Origin: Megaleporinus macrocephalus
Lineage: Eukaryota; Chordata; Actinopteri; Characiformes; Anostomidae
Length of the DNA stretch: 64,000 bases
Reading direction: 5' to 3'
Assembly: GCA_021613375.1 (NCBI GenBank)
Contig: CM038715.1
Location: 332,501-396,500 of the forward strand
The notes below the pieces were generated by a model. The model was given only the letters and a program-made list of their open reading frames with translations. It made no database searches and was not told the origin of the DNA. The position numbers and the translations under genes were made by a program. This document shows positions 1-11,318 of the stretch, one piece after another. How positions within the stretch are numbered: position 1 is the stretch's first letter; every line of letters starts with the position of its first letter.

Positions 1-430
1 CTCCATGATGCATGATATAAGGCTTGGATGCAGCTGCTCAGCCATGGAGACCCATTCCATGAAGCTCTCTACGCTCTGTTCTTGAGCTGAACTGACTCAT
101 GAAGTTTGGAGGTCTGTAGTGATTGACACTGCAGAAAGTTGGTGACCCCGCTCTGCCGTTTAACCTAGCTACCACTTGGTGTCTGAGTTGCTGTCGTTCC
201 CAATCGCTTCCCCTTTGTTAGAACACCACTGACAGTCCACTGTGGAATATTTAGTAGTGAGGAAACTTCACCACTGGACTCGTTGCACAGGTGGTGTCCT
301 ATCACGGTACCACGCTGGAGTTCACTGAGCTCCTGACAGAGACCCATTCTTTACTAATGTGTGCAGAAGCAGTCTGCTGGCCCATGTCTTTGGTTTTATA
401 CACCTGTGGCCATGGAAGTGATTGGAACAC
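1..430 (-). mobile_element. Tc1-like DNA transposon remnant with N-terminal transposase helix-turn-helix fragment
   Basis: Read on the minus strand, 347-165 encodes a 60-residue piece containing ELSELQRGTVIG and later GKRLGTTATQTPSGS. This has the layout of the first DNA-binding helix-turn-helix of fish Tc1-type transposases (leucine-rich first helix, then WTVSGVL, then a K-RLG linker). No catalytic domain is visible. The conserved repeat-like sequence continues to about 430 and stops where the neighbouring hAT-like element begins, so this is a truncated, inactive copy running off the left edge. Family placement rests on motif memory, not a search. Confidence 0.6.
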
Positions 431-454
431 CTAAATTCAATGATTTGGATGGGT

Positions 455-1112
455 GAGGTGTCAAGTAACGAAGTACAAATACTTTGTTACCTCACTTAAG
501 TAGAAATGTTGGTTATTTTTTATGTTTTATTATTTTTCATTTAAAAACATAGTCTTGTTACTATTTCATTTCAGTTTGTTTTCATTCATGTACATTTACA
601 TTCCAGTAAAGATTATTGATAACATGTCTTTGAAGTTTGACTTCATTACAATACTTATAGACAACTAATCATCATATCTTCTGCTCCATGAAACACATGT
701 TAATGTTCAGTAGTAACAGATATGCTTCTTTAATATATTTACATTGTACTAAACTACATTCATGTTCAATGAGTGTATATGAGCTGAAACAGGAAGCCTA
801 GCGCATCCCAAATTTATCAACATTAACATTTTAATATAACATTATAGTCATTATGACTTTTAGAAGAATGGGGTTTTTGGGGAGGTGGGCTAGAGCACTA
901 TAGACCCCTGTGGTGCAGCCTAAGCTTTTGTCTTTAATGGTATTTTTTTTCTTAGATTACTTTTACTTTTATACTTTAAGTAGTTCTGAAATCAGTACTT
1001 TTACACTTTTACTGGAGTAAAAAGCTTGAGTTGATACTTCAACTTCTACAGAAGTATTTAAACCCTAGTATCTATACTTCTACCTGAGTAATGAATGTGA
1101 ATACTTCTGATA
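455..1112 (+). mobile_element. hAT-like non-autonomous element, family A, copy 1 (no minisatellite)
   Basis: It begins GGTGTCAAGTAACGAAGTAC and ends with AGTAATGAATGTGAATAC followed by TTCTGATACCTC, giving imperfect terminal inverted repeats. The same body recurs at 8268-9500 and, reversed, at 56235-58640. Here the segment that is expanded into a 36-bp array in the other copies is collapsed to a short AT-rich stretch around 510-545. No coding capacity is seen. hAT assignment is inferred from the end sequences. Confidence 0.6.
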
Positions 1113-1189
1113 CCTCGCAAACCTCATATTATACAGGTCAGTTAGTAGAACAGGACATGTTTAAATGTTTTTAGTGGCACTGGAACATT

Positions 1190-1611
1190 AGGGTGCCCAC
1201 ACGTTTGCACACGGCTGCAGACGAACTCCGCAAGCGCCCCCCTGTGGTCACTGCGGGCTATTGCAGGTCAGGGTCCTTTCACGCGCACATAGATGACGTC
1301 TGATCCGGTGCGTAGTGAGCGGTCGGGAAGTTTTGCATCCGTTACAAGAAAACATTGCTTCGTTTTCAGCTTTTATACTAAAAACATGACGCGTTGCGCC
1401 TCTAACGATATGATATGAGTGGATTTTATTTTGAGTGGTAAATAAAAGACTTGCTCACCGGCCGTGTTCGCTGTTGGCAGCAGGTAAGAGAAGCTAGCGG
1501 CTCTGAATCCTCTGTGAAGCTAAAGCAGCTTCTTCTCTGGTGGGAGGTGGATCAGCACCACCGTGTTCTGTAACTCTGACCCCGAATCTGTTTTCGTCTA
1601 GACTCTGAACG
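1190..1611 (+). promoter_or_regulatory. nat9: Probable NAT9 promoter and 5' untranslated region
   Basis: The sequence turns GC-richer and unique between the family A element and NAT9. A good donor (CAG then GTAAGAG) at 1483/1484 would end a noncoding first exon, and an acceptor (CGTCTAG) ends at 1601, so the second exon starts at 1602, ten bases before the ATG at 1612. A TGACGTC (CRE-like) motif occurs near 1293. Promoter role is inferred from position only; the transcription start is not visible. Confidence 0.5.
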
Positions 1612-3224
1612 ATGAGGATAAACGAAAACACCTTACTGGAGGGGAAGCATGTTGTGCTGGTTCCCTACAACGCTGAACATGTTCCCAGGTATCTCTCATC
1701 TCATCATCTCTCTCTCTCTCAGACCTGTGACCCTCTAACTGACTGACTAACACACAGAGCTTCACTGAAATGCTCTCATTTCAGATATCACCAGTGGATG
1801 GCCTCGCCAGAACTGCAGAAGCTGACCGCCTCCGAGCCTCTGACTCTGGAGGAGGAGTATGACATGCAGAGAAGCTGGAGAGAAGACAATGACAGTGAGT
1901 CTTCCATCCATACTCTGTCCAGACACCTCAAGGTGCATCCACTGCAGACACAGGTGCTCAGATTGTATAATCTCCATAGAGAAGCATTACCAGTAATCTG
2001 GAACATGAAGGAACACCTTGAAGGCCATAGACCAGACCCCCTCAGCATCTCACCCACATTCTCTGGAATGATGGAGCTCCATCCAGTGCCATCCCAAACT
2101 AATCACCCACCATCAGTATCTCAGCTCACTAGTGCTGCTGTGGGCTCAATGCAACCAAATTCTCACAGCAATATTCCAGTGTAAATCCTTCTCAGAGCCA
2201 TCATTTAAAAGCATGCAGGATGAGAAGGTGTCTTCAAACTTCTGGATATACCCAAGTCCTGTTTTGTTTTGTTTTTTTTATTATGCTTACCCTGTACTCC
2301 CCAGAATGCACATTCATCATCCTGGACAAGCAGCGATGGGCAGACCCCAGCTTCCAGGAGGAGGAGTGCATGGTGGGAGATGTCAACATCTTCTTGACAG
2401 ACCCCAGCGACCCATCCCTGGCGGAACTGGAGCTCATGATTGCAGGTGGTCATTGTTATGGTTAAGTAGGAGCTCTGTAACTTTGCTTGAAATAAAAAAA
2501 CTTTTTAAGAGTGACCAGAGAACGTTCTCCCATTCCAGAGTCCAGCTACAGAGGCAAAGGGCTTGGCAAAGAAGTGGCACGCATGATGATGAGCTATGGT
2601 AAGCTGGAGATGGAGAACTCGGTAAGGCCAGGGGTGTCCGGTTGTATCTCTGTAAAGGAGTGCTGTGGCTGCAGGTCAGTTATTAAAAACATGCTGGAGG
2701 AAACACAATCAGACGTTGAGACCAGTTGATCAAACAAGCAGAACCAAGAAGACACCTCAGGCTTTTAAGATTAGATAAGACTGGACGTTCCTGATCCAGG
2801 CGTTCATGCTCTGTGAATTGTATGTTCAGTCCATGACTGTAATGTATGTCCACAGGGATCAACAAACTTGGAATCAGGAAATTCGAAGTCAAGATTGGTC
2901 TGGAGAACAAAATCAGCATTGCCATGTTCAAGAAGTTCCACTTTCATGAGGTACGGGGCGAACGAAAGCATAACATAAAGCATACTGTAACATGAGAAGA
3001 ATAAACAAACAGTAGAAGACCCTACTGAGATCTTTCTCTCCTCTCCTCACTAGCTTTCCATCAGCGAGATGTTTCAAGAAGTCACTCTGGGCCTGACCAT
3101 GAACGAGGCCTTACAGAAAGAGCTGGCCAGCCTGGAGTTCATGCAGGAGAGAGAGTATCAGAAACTGAAGGACTGCAGGCACGAGGGGAAACCCTCTGTG
3201 ACCACGTCGGCTCATCACAGCTAA
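1612..3224 (+). CDS. nat9: N-acetyltransferase 9 (GNAT family), six coding exons, complete
   Basis: Coding exons: 1612-1688, 1785-1894, 2305-2445, 2539-2598, 2856-2950 and 3054-3224, all with GT-AG borders and consistent phase. They total 654 nt, giving 217 residues plus TAA. The product begins MRINENTLLEGKHVVLVPYN and carries the GNAT acetyl-CoA signature RGKGLG at residues 114-119. The following blocks (KLGIRKFEVKIGLENKISIA, then FKKFHFHEV) match the NAT9 family as I know it; human NAT9 is about 207 residues. The family is predicted to transfer acetyl from acetyl-CoA to protein amino groups; the Drosophila homologue has been linked to microtubule stability. The C-terminal tail (about 190-217) is Ser/His-rich and poorly conserved. 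No frameshift or stop was found. NAT9 is convergent with LRRC59, and the two 3' ends are only about 1 kb apart. Confidence 0.93.
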
Positions 3225-4226
3225 GATCAGGTTGTGGAGTGAGTTAACAATAACTGATCTTGGCACCAACAGTAATGAAAGCTCTGATGCTAAACATGTA
3301 TAAGTAGGAAATAATTTATTTGTACAGTTGGCGTTCACAATTATAAGATCCCTGAATTTCAGCCAAAAAAAAAAAAATAATAATAATAATTAAAAACTAC
3401 AATTTAGTAACATGCAAGCATTGAGAGATCCATATTCATCATGTTTTCCATCATGGTGACATTTATTCATGCTGTTTAATCTCCCTGAATGAAAACACCG
3501 TTTCCAGAACATTTAAGATCCATTGTTTAAAAAAATTTACAAATGTATACAAATACGTACATTTGGTTATACACTGTGGAAGACGGTTCTTCAAGCTTCC
3601 TGGCGCTCTGAAGTTCTAGATTACAGCACAAACGTCGTATTAGACACATGATTAACTGAAGATTTAGCAAGGTCCGTTTAATTCGGAGCAGTTTAAGCTG
3701 GTGTGTTGCGTCCGCAGTGAGATGAAACTGAATGTGGCATGACGTGTACACACGCTGCATGTACATTCAAATGCCACCCAATCAGGCTTGGTCAAGGTTT
3801 GCTGATCCCTTGATTGCTTCACAGGACTTTCTTTCTTTTCTGTCTCTCTACACAAACTATAAATATATAGGCATGCTTCAAATTAAGCGACTGGTTTTGT
3901 TTTATTATAAGACTTTTATGCACGGTATTATATAAGGCGCCAAAGGTCACATTTCAAGGCAGCAAATATAAATCTCATCGTTCAGTAGCGAAGCAGCCAC
4001 TTAGGCCCGAAGTCTACTTTCCCTGTTCTGTTTTTGGCAATTCGACTCGTTAGACACAAGAGCAGGACTCAACCCTTCGGCCCATTCGGGCCAATCATGC
4101 CACGTTTTTATAAAAGAGACACAGAAACGGGGAGGGGACACTGATTCTGTAGGCCGTCCACAAGTAGTGTCCTGCCTTGGCCCCCTGTTTCCCTCTCCAG
4201 GTTGAACGGAGGCAGGTGCCTCATGC
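3225..4226 (-). other. lrrc59: Probable LRRC59 3' UTR, with its poly(A) signal close to the NAT9 stop
   Basis: The stretch between the NAT9 stop and the LRRC59 stop is mostly unique sequence. On the minus strand an AATAAA hexamer lies at 3320-3315, only about 90 bases past the NAT9 stop codon, so the LRRC59 3' UTR probably runs to about 3295 and overlaps the NAT9 3' UTR. No clear AATAAA for NAT9 was seen right after its stop. UTR limits are inferred. Confidence 0.5.
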
Positions 4227-6044
4227 TCATGCTTGGAGGTCGGAGATTTTCTGAATGACCTGCTGCACCACCTCCAGGCCTTGAGCCCAGCTCACCGTAT
4301 CATGCACGTACAGATTGATGGGGGCACAGAATGGTTCCTTCCTCAGCTCTGTCGCCTGACACACTGTAATTACTCCTGCAGCTCCCACGATGAGCAGCAG
4401 CAGCAGCCTGAAGAGCCAGGAGCAGAGCCGAGAACATAAAGATCGCTTGGACGGAAGCGCGCTCGCTGCCGCCTTCTTTTTATCTGTAGGAAGGAAAAGC
4501 AGAACATTAATTCTGATAGATTTATTCATATTCGCTGCTATCGTTGTCATGGAAAATTAAAACATTTTTTTTAGAAAGGCAGATCTCCAGGAGAATGGTT
4601 GAAGACCACTTCGTACTGCTGTAGGAGACAGCTAGGCACGTATACGACAGATGAAGTGATGGTTTCATTTTTTTATTTGGTACGGCGAGCCACTTAGAAA
4701 TCAGGAATAAGAATTTTTTTTTCATTTTGCTGCTATCGTTGTCATGGAAAATGAAAAAAATGTTCTTATTCCTGATTTCTAAGTGGCTCGCCGTACCAAA
4801 TTTAAAACTAAACCATCACTTCATCTGTCGTATACGTGCCTAGCTGTCTCCTACAGCAGTACGAAGTGGTCTTCAACCATTCTCCTGGAGAGCTGCCTTT
4901 CTAAAACAATTCAGTAGGAAACTGTGGATGGAGGCTGATCTTCAGGAGCAGGGTTGGCTCTAAAGTAATGCTGCAATTGAATCGTGTCAGAAAACCTGGA
5001 AGTACCCACTTTCCACTTGTAAACTACATTTAAACAGCCACTGAAGTCTAAATACATTTTAATTTGTATTAATTTTTTTATATATATATATTGGAGATGG
5101 AAGAATCGATCAGCCGATTTTTTATCAAAATTATTTGATTATATTAGCCGATCCCGAGAGCTGATCAATGACGTTAAACAAATGAGCCTAATTTCTGTAT
5201 TTACAGCTAGAGTTTCATCAAGCCAGCTCCCTGCAATACCTATCTGAACCACTAGGTGGAAATACACAACCTTTCATTTTCCACAGACTGACTAAAGCAG
5301 CGGCCTCACGAGAACAGTTTACAGCGTTCACCGCATGTCCTGATAGAAAGCATGTCGTCTGTCTGTGTATGTGACTCCGACTCATCCAGGACAGTTTATA
5401 ACATCTGTACAATTAGTAACATCAGCGTCTCTCACGAGAACCAAGACAAAGACATTTAACACACTAATCTGATACACACTTCAGAGACACCACACAGCTG
5501 AACACAGTGAGTATCAGCAAACAGCAGAGCTAGCACACACAGCTAGCACAAAACTAATAACCCAGAACACCTACAGACCAGATCTGACCGGTACTAACAG
5601 AACAGCAGCAGAAACAGCCAGAGAGCTAAAGAACCACAGCCAGAGTGATTGAGTTTATAGTTCTAGATAAGCAGCTCTTCTCGGCTGTAGAAGACGTTCA
5701 TTCTGCTGCTTAATATTCCACCTGGATCCACGCTCTGCTGTTCCTAGTAGAGATACTGTTCAGATGTGGCTCTTCCGGAGCTTATCAAGCGGTTTACTCC
5801 CACATAGACCAGCTTCTAATTTAGTTAAAGATATTATACTGTTTCACATGAGCTCGTTAAAAATGGTAATAAACCAGTTTAGACCATGTTTCATGACTTG
5901 CTTGCGCTAATAATTGCATGTGCTAATAATTGCATGTAGCCCTGCTGTGGCATATAGCCCCGCCCTCGATCGGTATCAGCTATCGACCAATAGTGTTGAA
6001 AGGTGATCGGAATCGGCCTCAAAAACGCTGATTGTCCCATCTCT

Positions 6045-6085
<41 letters not shown>

Positions 6086-9000
6086 AAATGCTCCCCACTT
6101 TGTTTTATTTTTCATGTGGGGACCATTTGTTTGAATAAGCAAATGGATTGAACTATTCTATTTAACTGTCCATTACGTACATCTTTCAGTTTAGCCCCCC
6201 AATCAGCAGGAAATACTTAGTTTTAAACACTTTCTGATCAATCAATGACCTGGAAGGTACTTCACAACAATAAGAGCATAGACCAAGTATCACATATGCA
6301 GTTATTACTGCTAGCAGTCAGGATTTCTTTGTCTTCATAGGATTCTCAGTGGTTGTATGAAAACTGTATACTGCCGTGTTATTTGTGTAATGCATGCTGA
6401 GTATTTTAGTAAAAAACTACATAAATAAATAAAATAATAACATTTGACAGTTGAGGACACAAAATCGTGAGTGCTGTCAAACCGATGCACCTGAGTGATG
6501 CATTGCTTTACTACATACCCATAACATGACCAATAACATTAAGTTGTTGTGTTAGACTGGACTTAGGGCTGGACAGTAAACAATATTTATCATTGTGATG
6601 AACTGTGTCACAATATGTCCTAATGTGCTTTTCTGAGCACATCATGAAAAAATAATAATAATAAAAAAAACAATATAAACTGCATGTGTGACTACAAACA
6701 GAGAATAATTAAGCTTAATAATAAAATATTAACGGTGGCTTTGCATCTGCATGTGAGATACTGAATTCAAATCACTGTATTCATAGTTTTTGATATTTTT
6801 TTAATGTGGCGTATTTTTCTTTACTGTTTTTTCCCAACTCAGACATCAGAAAAAAAAATCTATGATCAGAAATAAAATATATTGTGTATCACGAAAACGT
6901 CTTGAAGTGTTCTATTATGTGTAACGTGTGCAGCCTGGGATGAGAGAGGTGGTTTAACACACCTTGATTTTGACTGGCTTTCTTTTTCTTCTCCTCCTTC
7001 TTCTTCTTCTGCTGTTCCTGGGCAGCCAGAGCTGCCATCTGTGCCTGGTATTCCTTTCTTTTCCTCTCTTTCTCTTCAGCTTTTTTCTTTTTTTGGGCTT
7101 CTCTCTCCTTGGCTTCCTTCTCCCGTTGCTTAGCTTCTCTCTTCTTTTCTTGTTCTAAAAAAAAAAATTGAGGAAAGAAATGCGTAGGTAAATTAAAATT
7201 AACTACTATACACACATTCTGTGTTGATGACACATCACTGTCTTCCATTCCAGCAACACTCATGTAATATTTTTGGGTGCAGCTAATTTTGGCATCCCAC
7301 CTACCCTTCTCCTTCAGCAGTCGGCGCTCTCGTTCTTTGTCTGCCTGTTCTTGCAGAACCCTCATGTGTGTGAGAACCTGAGTAAGATTGGATATAGAAA
7401 ATATAGTATATGCAAAGCTGAATTGGCTGAAAAATGGATTATTTAGTTGTGATAATTCTTTAAAAAAAAAAAAAAAGGTAGCCTGGACTGCTTTGGGGAT
7501 TTTCTTCATTGCCTGCATTTTATTAGTTTTAATATATATAATCTCTAAATTTAAAATTTTTTCCCGTTCTGATACTAGTTCTACAACATCACAGCCCTGC
7601 ATCTTCAGGTCAGCAGTATGTATGCATTAGCTCACCTTTGTTGCGCACTGCTTGCACTGTTTCTCGTCCAGACAGTCTCCTGCAGCCTTTGCCAGCAGCT
7701 GTTCCAAAGGGTTGTCTTTGAGATCCAGCCATTTGAGACTCTACCAACAGAGACATGAACAAGAACATCACTACACACTCAGGGGGAAGCGGTCGCCGAG
7801 GGATCGAGCCTGAACAGAGCAGAGCTCTTAAACCTACCCTAAGTTGTGAGAAACTGACGGGCAGCGTGGTCAGCTTGTTGTTGTAGAGGTCCAGATGCTG
7901 CAGACTGCTCAGTCGGCCTATTTCCTCTGGGAGGCTTATTAGTTGGTTCTTGCTCAGGTCCACTTTTACCAGGTGTGTCAAGGTACAGAATTCAGGCTGG
8001 ATAGAAGCAGACAGAGTCAATTGTACAACAAATGAATTGACACCTAAACATATACAATAGAAAAGCATAAGGCCTAATATCTATCTATATATATATATAT
8101 ATAATAAAAAAGTGTGCTTTAGTAGTAGCATTGAGATAGCTTGGTAACAGGAGCCAACAGAGACATACAAATCAGTAACTTACAGGAAGAGTTGTGAGAT
8201 TGTTACAGGAGAGGTCCAAAACAGTGGCCTTAGGAAGCGCTGCCTGAAAAGAATATAAGATGGATCAGAGGTGTCAAGTAATGAAGTACAAATACTTTGT
8301 TACCTTACTTAAGTAGAAATTTGGGTTATTTATACTTAACTGGAGTAATTATTTTTCAACTGATATTTTACTACTACTCCTTACATTTACACTCCATTAT
8401 CAGTACTTTCTACTCTTTACATTTACGCTCCATTATCAGTACTTTCTACTCCTTACATTTACGCTCCATTATCAGTACTTTCTACTCCTTACATTTACAC
8501 TCCATTATCAGTACTTTCTACTCCTTACATTTACACTCCATTATCAGTACTTTATAATCCTTACATTTACGCTCCATTATCAGTACTTTCTACTCCTTAC
8601 ATTTACGCTCCATTATCAGTACTTTCTACTCCTTACATTTACACTCCATTATCAGTACTTTCTACTCCTTACATTTACACTCCATTATCTGTACTTTCTA
8701 CTCCTTACATTTACACTCCATTATCAGTACTTTCTACTCCTTACATTTACACTCCATTATCAGTACTTTCTACTCCTTACATTTACACTCCATTATCAGT
8801 ACTTTCTACTCCTTACATTTACACTCCATTATCAGTACTTTCTACTCCTTACATTTACACTCCATTATCAGTACTTTCTACTACTTACATTTACACTCCA
8901 TTATCAGTACTTTCTACTACTTACATTTACACTCCATTATCAGTACTTTCTACTCCTTACATTTACACTCCATTATCAGTACTTTCTACTCCTTACATTT

Positions 9001-9947
9001 TAAACATATTCTCGTTACTCCTATTTCATTTCAGTTTGTTTTCATTCATGTACATTTACATTCCAGTAAAGATTATTGATAACATGACTTTGAAGTTTGA
9101 CTTCATTACAATACTTATAGACAACTAGTCATCATATCTTCTGCTCCATGAAACACATGTTAATGTTCAGTAGTAACAGATATGCTTCTTTAATATATTT
9201 ACATTGTACTAAACTACATTCATGTTCAATGGACGTATATGAGCTGAAACAGGAAGCCTAGCGCATCCCAAATTTATCAACATTAACATTTTAATCATTA
9301 TGGATTTTAGAAGAATGGGTTTTTGGGGAGGTGGGCTAGTGCACTACAGACCCCTGTGGTGCAGCCTAAGCTTTTGTCCTTAATGGCATTTTTTTTTCTT
9401 ACATTACTTTTACTTTATACCTAGTAGTTCTGAAAGCAGTACTTTTACACTTTTACTGGAGTAAAATGCTTGAGTTGATACTTCAACTTCTACAGAACCT
9501 TTGAGATGGATAATTTAATATTTTAGTATTTTATCACCACAGTGAGTTAATTAGTGAGTGAATGAATGAATGAATGAATGAATGAATGAATGAATGAATG
9601 TTTCGTCACTGTCTAATGAAAAACAAGCATTTCCAAAACTTTACACGACTTTACTTTAAATGTAAGTCAATGGAACCAGATTTATTTTATTTTTTTTGCA
9701 ATAATATTTTGGAGAATTTCTATTCATCATGAACTTTTCACACAACGTCAGCAGCAGCTACTGCATTTAAATAGAGTGACAAAAACAAACATCTTTACTT
9801 TAAACAGCGACATATAACACTTATATTTTGATTTATATTCACACTTACGAGCTCTTTGACTGGTACATCTGTGAGGTTGCTCAGACTGAGGTCCAGCTCA
9901 TTCCCCTCGAGCTTGTCTCGAAGATTTTCAGCTTTGGCTTTGGTCAT
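4227..9947 (-). CDS. lrrc59: Leucine-rich repeat-containing protein 59, seven coding exons, complete
   Basis: Coding exons in transcript order (minus): 9947-9849, 8243-8184, 7996-7838, 7740-7636, 7377-7305, 7154-6963 and 4483-4227. They sum to 945 nt, giving 314 residues plus TGA (human protein about 307). The ATG lies one base inside its exon, after a noncoding first exon. Residues about 15-125 hold leucine-rich repeats (for example [19 protein letters not shown]). Residues about 145-229 are a Lys/Glu/Arg/Gln-rich charged coiled coil. A single hydrophobic segment at about 252-271 ([20 protein letters not shown]) is followed by a short luminal tail. LRRC59 is known as a tail-anchored ER and nuclear-envelope protein that contacts ribosomes and helps import FGF1. 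The last intron (4484-6962) carries a palindrome and a hAT copy; the intron before the third coding exon is short, while 8244-9848 holds a minisatellite-bearing transposon. Confidence 0.95.
4569..4906. repeat. Long near-perfect palindrome in the last LRRC59 intron
   Basis: The left arm (about 4569-4721) and right arm (about 4753-4906) are near-perfect reverse complements, with small indels in A/T runs, around a roughly 30-base spacer. The outer ends read TTTTAGAAAGGCAG and CTGCCTTTCTAAAA. The spacer GCTGCTATCGTTGTCATGG also occurs just outside the left arm at 4535-4553. It could be a fold-back MITE or a template-switch inverted duplication. Confidence 0.85.
5092..6046 (-). mobile_element. hAT-like non-autonomous element, family B, copy 1 (reversed)
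   Basis: The ends read TGGAGATGGA and CCCATCTCTGA, matching the TAGAGATGGA/TCCATCTCTA ends of the better preserved copies at 21470-22968 and 40555-41554. Orientation is opposite to those copies. It holds the shared internal landmarks (CACCTAGTGG, a CAGAACACC region, a block of about 60 bases related to a zf-BED coding remnant), all interrupted. It is flanked by AT repeats, so any target duplication cannot be scored. It lies in the last LRRC59 intron. Confidence 0.75.
6048..6083. repeat. (AT)n microsatellite
   Basis: An uninterrupted TA-dinucleotide run of about 36 bases immediately beside family B copy 1, in an LRRC59 intron. Confidence 0.9.
6555..6905 (+). repeat. AT-rich element beginning TAGGGCTGGACAG
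   Basis: The start resembles hAT-type ends of the TAGGGCTG kind, and the far end has TATTGTGTATCACGAAAACG. The interior is A/T-rich with no coding. I could not define a target duplication. It abuts the charged-domain exon of LRRC59, whose donor lies at 6962. Confidence 0.35.
8268..9500 (+). mobile_element. hAT-like element, family A, copy 2 with internal minisatellite
   Basis: It starts GGTGTCAAGTAATGAAGTAC, like copy 1 at 455. The body after the array (9003-9490) aligns closely with 545-1040 of copy 1 (for example CAGTAGTAACAGATATGCTT). The right terminal repeat is cut short after CTTCTACAGAA. It lies in the LRRC59 intron between the first and second coding exons. Confidence 0.65.
8391..9002 (+). 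repeat. 36-bp minisatellite, about 17 units
   Basis: The unit is a 36-mer containing CTCCTTACATTTACACTCCA followed by TTATCAGTACTTTCTA. Units differ by few substitutions (ACACTCC/ACGCTCC, CAGTAC/CTGTAC). It is the reverse complement of the 56.5-58.6 kb array unit and sits inside the same transposon family. Confidence 0.9.
9558..9600. repeat. (AATG)n microsatellite
   Basis: About ten uninterrupted GAAT/AATG tetranucleotides in an LRRC59 intron. Confidence 0.9.
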
Positions 9948-10340
9948 TCTGTTAAAGCAGAGTAAAGCTGGTGAATTAGTGCTGAAAATAAATGAAACAA
10001 GATACAGAAAACAGATATGAGTCTGTGCTGAGCCGCGGCCAGGCTAACAGAGTGTGTGACTCCGGGCTGTTGACAGTTGTCTGAATGAGAAAAGTTAGCC
10101 AGCTAGCTCACTTAGCCTCACAGAATTAACAGCGTTTGGAGCGAAACGTCCGTTAAAGCCTCCCCCCTAACCGAGACGCGCTTACCTTCCCTACTCGAGC
10201 AGATCCGCCGATTAAAACCCGGGAGCAGCCTCTGTCTGCGGCTCAGCTCTCTAAACACACAAGTTAAATTTCAGAGAAAATCCACGTCATTCATTCAGGC
10301 TGATGCTGCGGCGGCTGCCACGAGTAGCGATTCACTGTGA
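9948..10340 (-). promoter_or_regulatory. lrrc59: LRRC59 noncoding first exon and probable promoter
   Basis: A minus-strand donor (GGGAAG then GTAAGCG) places the end of a noncoding exon at 10196. It would extend to about 10320, spliced to an acceptor (TTTAACAG) next to the ATG exon, which ends at 9948. The 10150-10370 interval is unusually GC- and CpG-rich for this window (for example CCGATTAAAACCCGGGAGCA), as expected for a housekeeping promoter. The start site is not determined. Confidence 0.55.
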
Positions 10341-10496
10341 GTGCGGCGCGCCCCCTGTCTGCTGGAGGAGGCACGGCAGAGGCGGCTAAAGGCTCATTTC
10401 ACAATCAGAATCAGAATCAGAAATACTTTACTGATCTTTACTGATTTACTTTGCAGTTTTTACAGTATCAGCCGGTTATGTAGAAGAATAAACACT

Positions 10497-11046
10497 CTAA
10501 TAATAATTTACAGCAAAAAAATACATTTGTAATATGTACACATATATAAAGTCTTATAATAGAATAGAAGAATAAATGTAAAGTGACTTTGGCACATATA
10601 TAAAGTCTTATAGTACAATAGAAGAATAAATGTAAAGTGACTGTGGCACATATATAAAGTCTTATAATAGAATAGAAGAATAAATGTAAAGTGACTGTGG
10701 CACATATATAAAGTCTTATAATAGAATAGAAGAATAAATGTAAAGTGACTTTGGCACATATATAAAGTCTTATAATACAATAGAAGAATAAATGTAAAGT
10801 GACTGTGGCACATATATAAAGTCTTATAATACAATAGAAGAATAAATGTAAAGTGACTTTGGCACATATATAAAGTCTTATAATACAATAGAAGAATAAA
10901 TGTAAAGTGACTGTGGCACATATATAAAGTCTTATAATACAATAGAAGAATAAATGTAAAGTGACTGTGGCACATATATAAAGTCTTATAATACAATAGA
11001 AGAATAAATGTAAAGTGACTTTGGCACATATATAAAGTCTTATTTA
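10497..11046. repeat. 54-bp minisatellite, about 9.5 units
   Basis: The unit is 54 bp, containing CACATATATAAAGTCTTATA, then ATACAATAGAAGAATAAATG, then TAAAGTGACTGTGG. Spacing measured at 10539 and 10593 is exactly 54. Variants: CTGTGG/CTTTGG and ATAGAATAG/ATACAATAG. It is preceded by a tail-like tract with tandem AATCAG (10403-10420). The second array at 11975-13036 has the same left edge (CTAATAATAATTTACA) and right edge (AAGTCTTATTTAAGG). Confidence 0.9.
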
Positions 11047-11054
11047 AGGGGAGT

Positions 11055-11310
11055 GCGGAGTAAATCAAACACAGCGACGCTGGATGAGCTCATAGCTTGT
11101 ATATTTATTTAAAAAACAAAAAATATCACGGGTTGTCTCTGTTACATTATAGTTAAAATTTTTAACCAACTCGCACAACCAAACTTTTTCACACAATGTG
11201 AATGGCAACTGTCGTGTTCGAATGATGTAAAAATAGCAATACACAAAACTTAAGATACAGGTTATTCATTGGACAGCGACGATATAAAAACACACGTGTA
11301 GGTTCACTGG
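11055..11310. repeat. Repeat related to the inverted-repeat element at 13.2-14.3 kb
   Basis: The text GAGTAAATCAAACA followed by GCGACGCTGGATGAGCTC recurs at 13170-13206. GGCAACTGTCGTGTTCGAAT recurs at 13455. GATACAGGTTATTCATTGGA recurs at 13520. It is a partial copy joined directly to a LINE fragment on its right. Confidence 0.7.
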
Positions 11311-11318
11311 TCGTTGGA

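Noticed and set aside
2132..2602. A 156-residue plus-strand frame overlapping NAT9
   Set aside because: Reads through NAT9 introns in the wrong frame; the spliced NAT9 model explains the conserved sequence.
6964..7158. Leucine/phenylalanine-rich plus-strand frame
   Set aside because: Antisense shadow of the Lys/Glu-rich LRRC59 exon.
10508..11068. A 186-residue repeat frame (KTLYMCHSHFTFILLLYY)
   Set aside because: By-product of the 54-bp minisatellite (18 codons per unit), no start context or splice support. The frames at 11975-12873 are the same artefact.
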